NCBI RefSeq assembly: GCF_017310015.1
Contig: NZ_CP022297.1
Location: forward strand, 2,852,001 to 2,916,000
Source of the DNA: Marinobacterium iners
GTDB lineage: Bacteria > Pseudomonadota > Gammaproteobacteria > Pseudomonadales > Balneatricaceae
Reading direction: 5' to 3'
Length of the DNA: 64,000 nucleotides
Every line of letters starts with the position of its first letter. Position 1 is the stretch's first letter. Both the position numbers and the translations under genes were made by a program. The notes under the pieces were generated by a model that saw only the letters and a program-made list of their open reading frames with translations, was not told where the DNA came from and did no database searches. Below, in pieces: positions 61,482 to 64,000 of this stretch.

Positions 61482-62798
61482 TCAGCGGCCGGAGGCGCGC
61501 ATGTTCTGTACGCTGAACTTGTCCACAGGGCTCAGCGCCGGATCAACGATCCCCTTGAACTGACCGGTGGTGCAGTGCTTGGCCTGCATATCGATCATGG
61601 TGAAGGCGTCATCGATGGCAACACCGGTGCCCTTGTTGATCGGCAGATGATGGTCCGGGTGCGCCTGTCCGATCACCCAGTTCTTCCACATGTCGCCCTT
61701 GCGGTCATAGACCACGGTGCGCGGGATGGTGAAGGTCTGGGCGTCCATGAAATGGGTACGCTTGCTGATCGGGTGGTTCTGATCGATCGGAATCGAGTCG
61801 ACCTCATACACCTTGCGCAGCTGCCAGGTAATGTTGGGGAAGCAGCCGCCCTGACCGCCGAAGGCGACAACCTGATAGCCGTCACTGTCCTGATGCGTTT
61901 CATTGTCGAGCTGCAGCTCGTTGTGGCTGAAGAACGGCATCAGCATGTAGCGGGTACCCTTGTAGGCCCAGTTCATATCGCTGATACGGCCGTTGTAGCC
62001 CTCGAAGTCCTCGATCATCACGTCGGTGCCAAGGAAGGCATCGGTGGTCTGGCCGGTCGACAGGCGGCGCACTCGGCGCTGGAAGCCGAGATAGAGGTAG
62101 GCGTTATCCACTTTGGTGTCGTCTTCAAACCGCTGGATCAGCAGCTGGGTGTCCTTCACGTCAAACGGCTCCAGCGCCTGAACGTAAGTGCCTCGGAACA
62201 GCTCGGACGGGTTGGGCTCGATCTTCGGGTACGGGTCCTGTGAAGTGCGGTGGGTAAAGTTCAGGAAGTGGAAGTTGAACTTGATGGTACGTTCCTTCTT
62301 GCCACTGTCCATGTCACGCATGGTCCAGTAGAACGGCATGATGGCGGCTGAATCACCCCAGTTGTAACCGTACTTGTAGTTCCACGCCAGCTTCTCGCCG
62401 GCACGGGGATCATCCAGTGACGGCTCCTGCGGGAAGGGACGACCCGCGATGGTCGGGGACAGCTCGCCATGACCGGCACCGAGCTGGACATCGGCCGAGT
62501 ACTTGCGGGTCGCTTCCACGTAGCTGGGGTGCAGGTCGAACGAGGTAGTCTCGCCCACCTGCATTTCGGTATCACCGTTTTTGATGAAATGGTACATCCC
62601 CGGGTCCAGCGCGTCCTTGAACCGATCCACGTTACTCTGGTTGATGGTCATCCCTGGAGTGAGGCCTTCCACACTAGGCACACCATCCTTGTAGGGATAG
62701 AAGGAGGCCTGAATCACCTCTTCCGGAATTGCAGCGGCCTGAGCACCAACTGCCACAGTCATAGTGATGGCTACTGAAAGAAACGTTTTTTTCAACAT
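61482..62798 (-). CDS. DUF1329 family outer-membrane-associated protein
   Basis: A 438-aa exported protein with a signal peptide (KKTFLSVAITMTVAVGAQAA). The DUF1329 pattern is clear: NYKYGYNWGDSAAIMPFYWT, HFLNFTHRTSQDPYPKIEPN-like segment, YLYLGFQRRVRRLSTGQTTD, YKGTRYMLMPFFSHNELQLD, and an AFGGQGGCFPNITWQLR region. The fold resembles LolA/LolB, suggesting lipid binding. It is always found with DUF1302 proteins, here 28 nt after it, often near RND exporters and genes for hydrophobic-compound breakdown. Confidence 0.88.
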   Translation of the reverse strand: MLKKTFLSVAITMTVAVGAQAAAIPEEVIQASFYPYKDGVPSVEGLTPGMTINQSNVDRFKDALDPGMYHFIKNGDTEMQVGETTSFDLHPSYVEATRKYSADVQLGAGHGELSPTIAGRPFPQEPSLDDPRAGEKLAWNYKYGYNWGDSAAIMPFYWTMRDMDSGKKERTIKFNFHFLNFTHRTSQDPYPKIEPNPSELFRGTYVQALEPFDVKDTQLLIQRFEDDTKVDNAYLYLGFQRRVRRLSTGQTTDAFLGTDVMIEDFEGYNGRISDMNWAYKGTRYMLMPFFSHNELQLDNETHQDSDGYQVVAFGGQGGCFPNITWQLRKVYEVDSIPIDQNHPISKRTHFMDAQTFTIPRTVVYDRKGDMWKNWVIGQAHPDHHLPINKGTGVAIDDAFTMIDMQAKHCTTGQFKGIVDPALSPVDKFSVQNMRASGR

Positions 62799-62826
62799 AT
62801 TGGTATCCTTATTATCGTTGTCATGA

Positions 62827-64000
62827 TCAGAAGCTGTAACGCACGGTGAACTGAATCTCGTCTTCCTGGTTCGCTACGCCGATCGGGCCGTTGAGGAAGC
62901 GTGCTGTGGGTTCAAACTGTCCAGAGTTATCACCCATCACGTCCCGAGCCACACCCCAGGGGAAGGTTTCCTTGCCGCCGGTTTTTACATTCAGACCAAC
63001 GTTGAACATCCAGTGATTATCAGGCGTCCAAGAGATGCTCGGTGCGATGGCGGTAGCCTCGGCGGCAAAATCGTGTGCAATAATGATCTGCGGGCTCAGA
63101 CGGTTGTTCTTGTAGAACCCCTTGAACAGCATGGTGGCGATCCAGTTATCCTCGTCATTGGGCATGGTGCCGATATGATCGAGAATGTGTTCACCGAACA
63201 GCTGGGTCGAGAACAAAAAGGCACTGCGGGTTCCGAGTTCCGGAATGATGATGTTTTTATCGAAACCGATGACATAGCGCAGCATGTCGGTTTCGTGGTG
63301 ACCGGAGTCATCCGGCAGCTCTTCTCCCTGGGTATAAGCCATCTCCAGACGCCAGATCGCATCCATGTTCATCGAGTAGTAGTCGATGGAGCCGCCGACC
63401 AGATTGACCCGCGGGAATTTGATATCGAATACGCCGTCAAACGCCGGTACGCCAGGAACTGTCGGGTTGGGACGGAAATGCAGTGACGGCAGCTGCTGAC
63501 GGTAGGTCAAGGCGTTCAATGAAAAGGTGGTATCGCCATAGACACCTTCCCACTTCATGCCCAGCTGAGTGTTTTTCAGACTCCAGTTCGGCTCTTCCAC
63601 ATCATGAATAATTGGGATACCGGGCCCAAGGTTCAAATATGAACTGAAGAAACAGCCCGCATCCAGCATCCGGTAGGACTGACCACAGGTACCCAGGTTG
63701 TTAGGACGGAATTTGTCAAAGTTCCACACCAGTGACAGGTTGGAGTCATCCAGCACCTCGTTCGGCCCCATACGCCATTCGGCGGTCAGCATCCACTGCG
63801 GAATACGGATGTCTTCCAGTTCGTCATAGATGTTGTGGCGGGAGTAATCCACAGGGTTGATCACGTCCAGTACCCGGAAAAGGTCAGTCTTGCCCCAGAC
63901 CACCTGCTGCTTGCCCAGACGCACGTTGAGCAGGTCGCCGTTGCTCAGCTCCTTGTCGGCACTGATGTAGAGCTCGCGGATAAAATCGAGCTGGTCGTTG
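62827..64000 (-). CDS. DUF1302 family outer-membrane protein, C-terminal part, cut by window edge
   Basis: The frame is open to the window end, giving about 390 codons. NDQLDFIRELYISADKEL and VRLGKQQVVWGKTDLFRVLD are the DUF1302 hallmark, followed by long amphipathic strands and a C-terminal aromatic ending EIQFTVRYSF, typical of outer-membrane beta-barrels. It probably works with DUF1329 in moving hydrophobic molecules across the outer membrane. The start lies outside the window. Confidence 0.9.
   Translation of the reverse strand, partial: NDQLDFIRELYISADKELSNGDLLNVRLGKQQVVWGKTDLFRVLDVINPVDYSRHNIYDELEDIRIPQWMLTAEWRMGPNEVLDDSNLSLVWNFDKFRPNNLGTCGQSYRMLDAGCFFSSYLNLGPGIPIIHDVEEPNWSLKNTQLGMKWEGVYGDTTFSLNALTYRQQLPSLHFRPNPTVPGVPAFDGVFDIKFPRVNLVGGSIDYYSMNMDAIWRLEMAYTQGEELPDDSGHHETDMLRYVIGFDKNIIIPELGTRSAFLFSTQLFGEHILDHIGTMPNDEDNWIATMLFKGFYKNNRLSPQIIIAHDFAAEATAIAPSISWTPDNHWMFNVGLNVKTGGKETFPWGVARDVMGDNSGQFEPTARFLNGPIGVANQEDEIQFTVRYSF

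Overview
The window looks like chromosome of a Pseudomonas/Oceanospirillales-type gammaproteobacterium. The basis is type IV pilus genes in the pseudomonad order (pilA, pilB-pilC-pilD-coaE-yacG and fimT-pilV-pilW-pilX-pilY1-pilE), a complete Pseudomonas-type wbpA/B/D/E/I sugar pathway, an rfaH gene, an mgtE-type Mg transporter, phaB, and a DUF1329/DUF1302 outer-membrane pair. No rRNA, tRNA or CRISPR array was seen. The genus cannot be fixed by reading alone.

Region 1 (1-23.1 kb, all minus strand) is a surface-polysaccharide (O-antigen) locus read leftward from about 23.2 kb. In transcription order it holds: a beta-CASP MBL protein coupled to a HepT/MntA pair; a stretch of toxin-antitoxin genes and gene debris (a second MntA/HepT pair, DUF4160/DUF2442, and broken zeta-toxin, nucleotidyltransferase, ugd and DUF2235 genes); wbpA, wbpB and wbpD; an embedded two-gene AAA-ATPase plus TOPRIM-like cassette; wbpE; an OafA-type acyltransferase; a Wzx flippase; an IS1182-family insertion; two AsnB-type amidotransferases; two GT4 glycosyltransferases; wbpI; and a third GT4 cut by the window edge. 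WbpA-B-E-D-I together would make UDP-ManNAc(3NAc)A. A perfect RfaH ops element (23174-23184, minus) lies in the leader of the first gene, and rfaH itself starts about 210 bp away on the other strand. The whole leftward unit is therefore predicted to be an RfaH-dependent operon.

Region 2 (23.4-31.9 kb) is mostly housekeeping: rfaH, yaeQ, mgtE, a PglL/WaaL-type O-oligosaccharide ligase, DUF1285, a MetF-like protein, a retropepsin-like protease, yciH/SUI1 and dgt.

Region 3 (31.9-48.8 kb) is the type IV pilus region. The minor-pilin operon ends in an AT-rich lnt-like gene. Its pilY1 is split by an intact single-ORF IS66 element with a perfect 8-bp target duplication. Remnants of IS66 and IS3 elements lie between this operon and two tandem pilin genes. 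pilB-pilC-pilD-coaE-yacG run divergently. PglL and the Ser/Ala/Pro-rich segment of the main pilin suggest that the polysaccharide unit could also be put on pilin.

Region 4 (48.8-64 kb) is mixed: a WcaJ-type initiating sugar transferase, a SnoaL/SDR/DUF6134 trio, a Cache-domain chemoreceptor, a RES/Xre toxin-antitoxin pair, a copper P-type ATPase, a Fic protein, an orphan DUF1778 antitoxin, phaB, a MATE exporter, and the DUF1329/DUF1302 pair running off the right edge.

The best candidates for something new are the ATPase/TOPRIM-like pair hidden inside the wbp operon, and the translationally coupled MBL-HepT-MntA trio at the head of the RfaH-controlled transcript.
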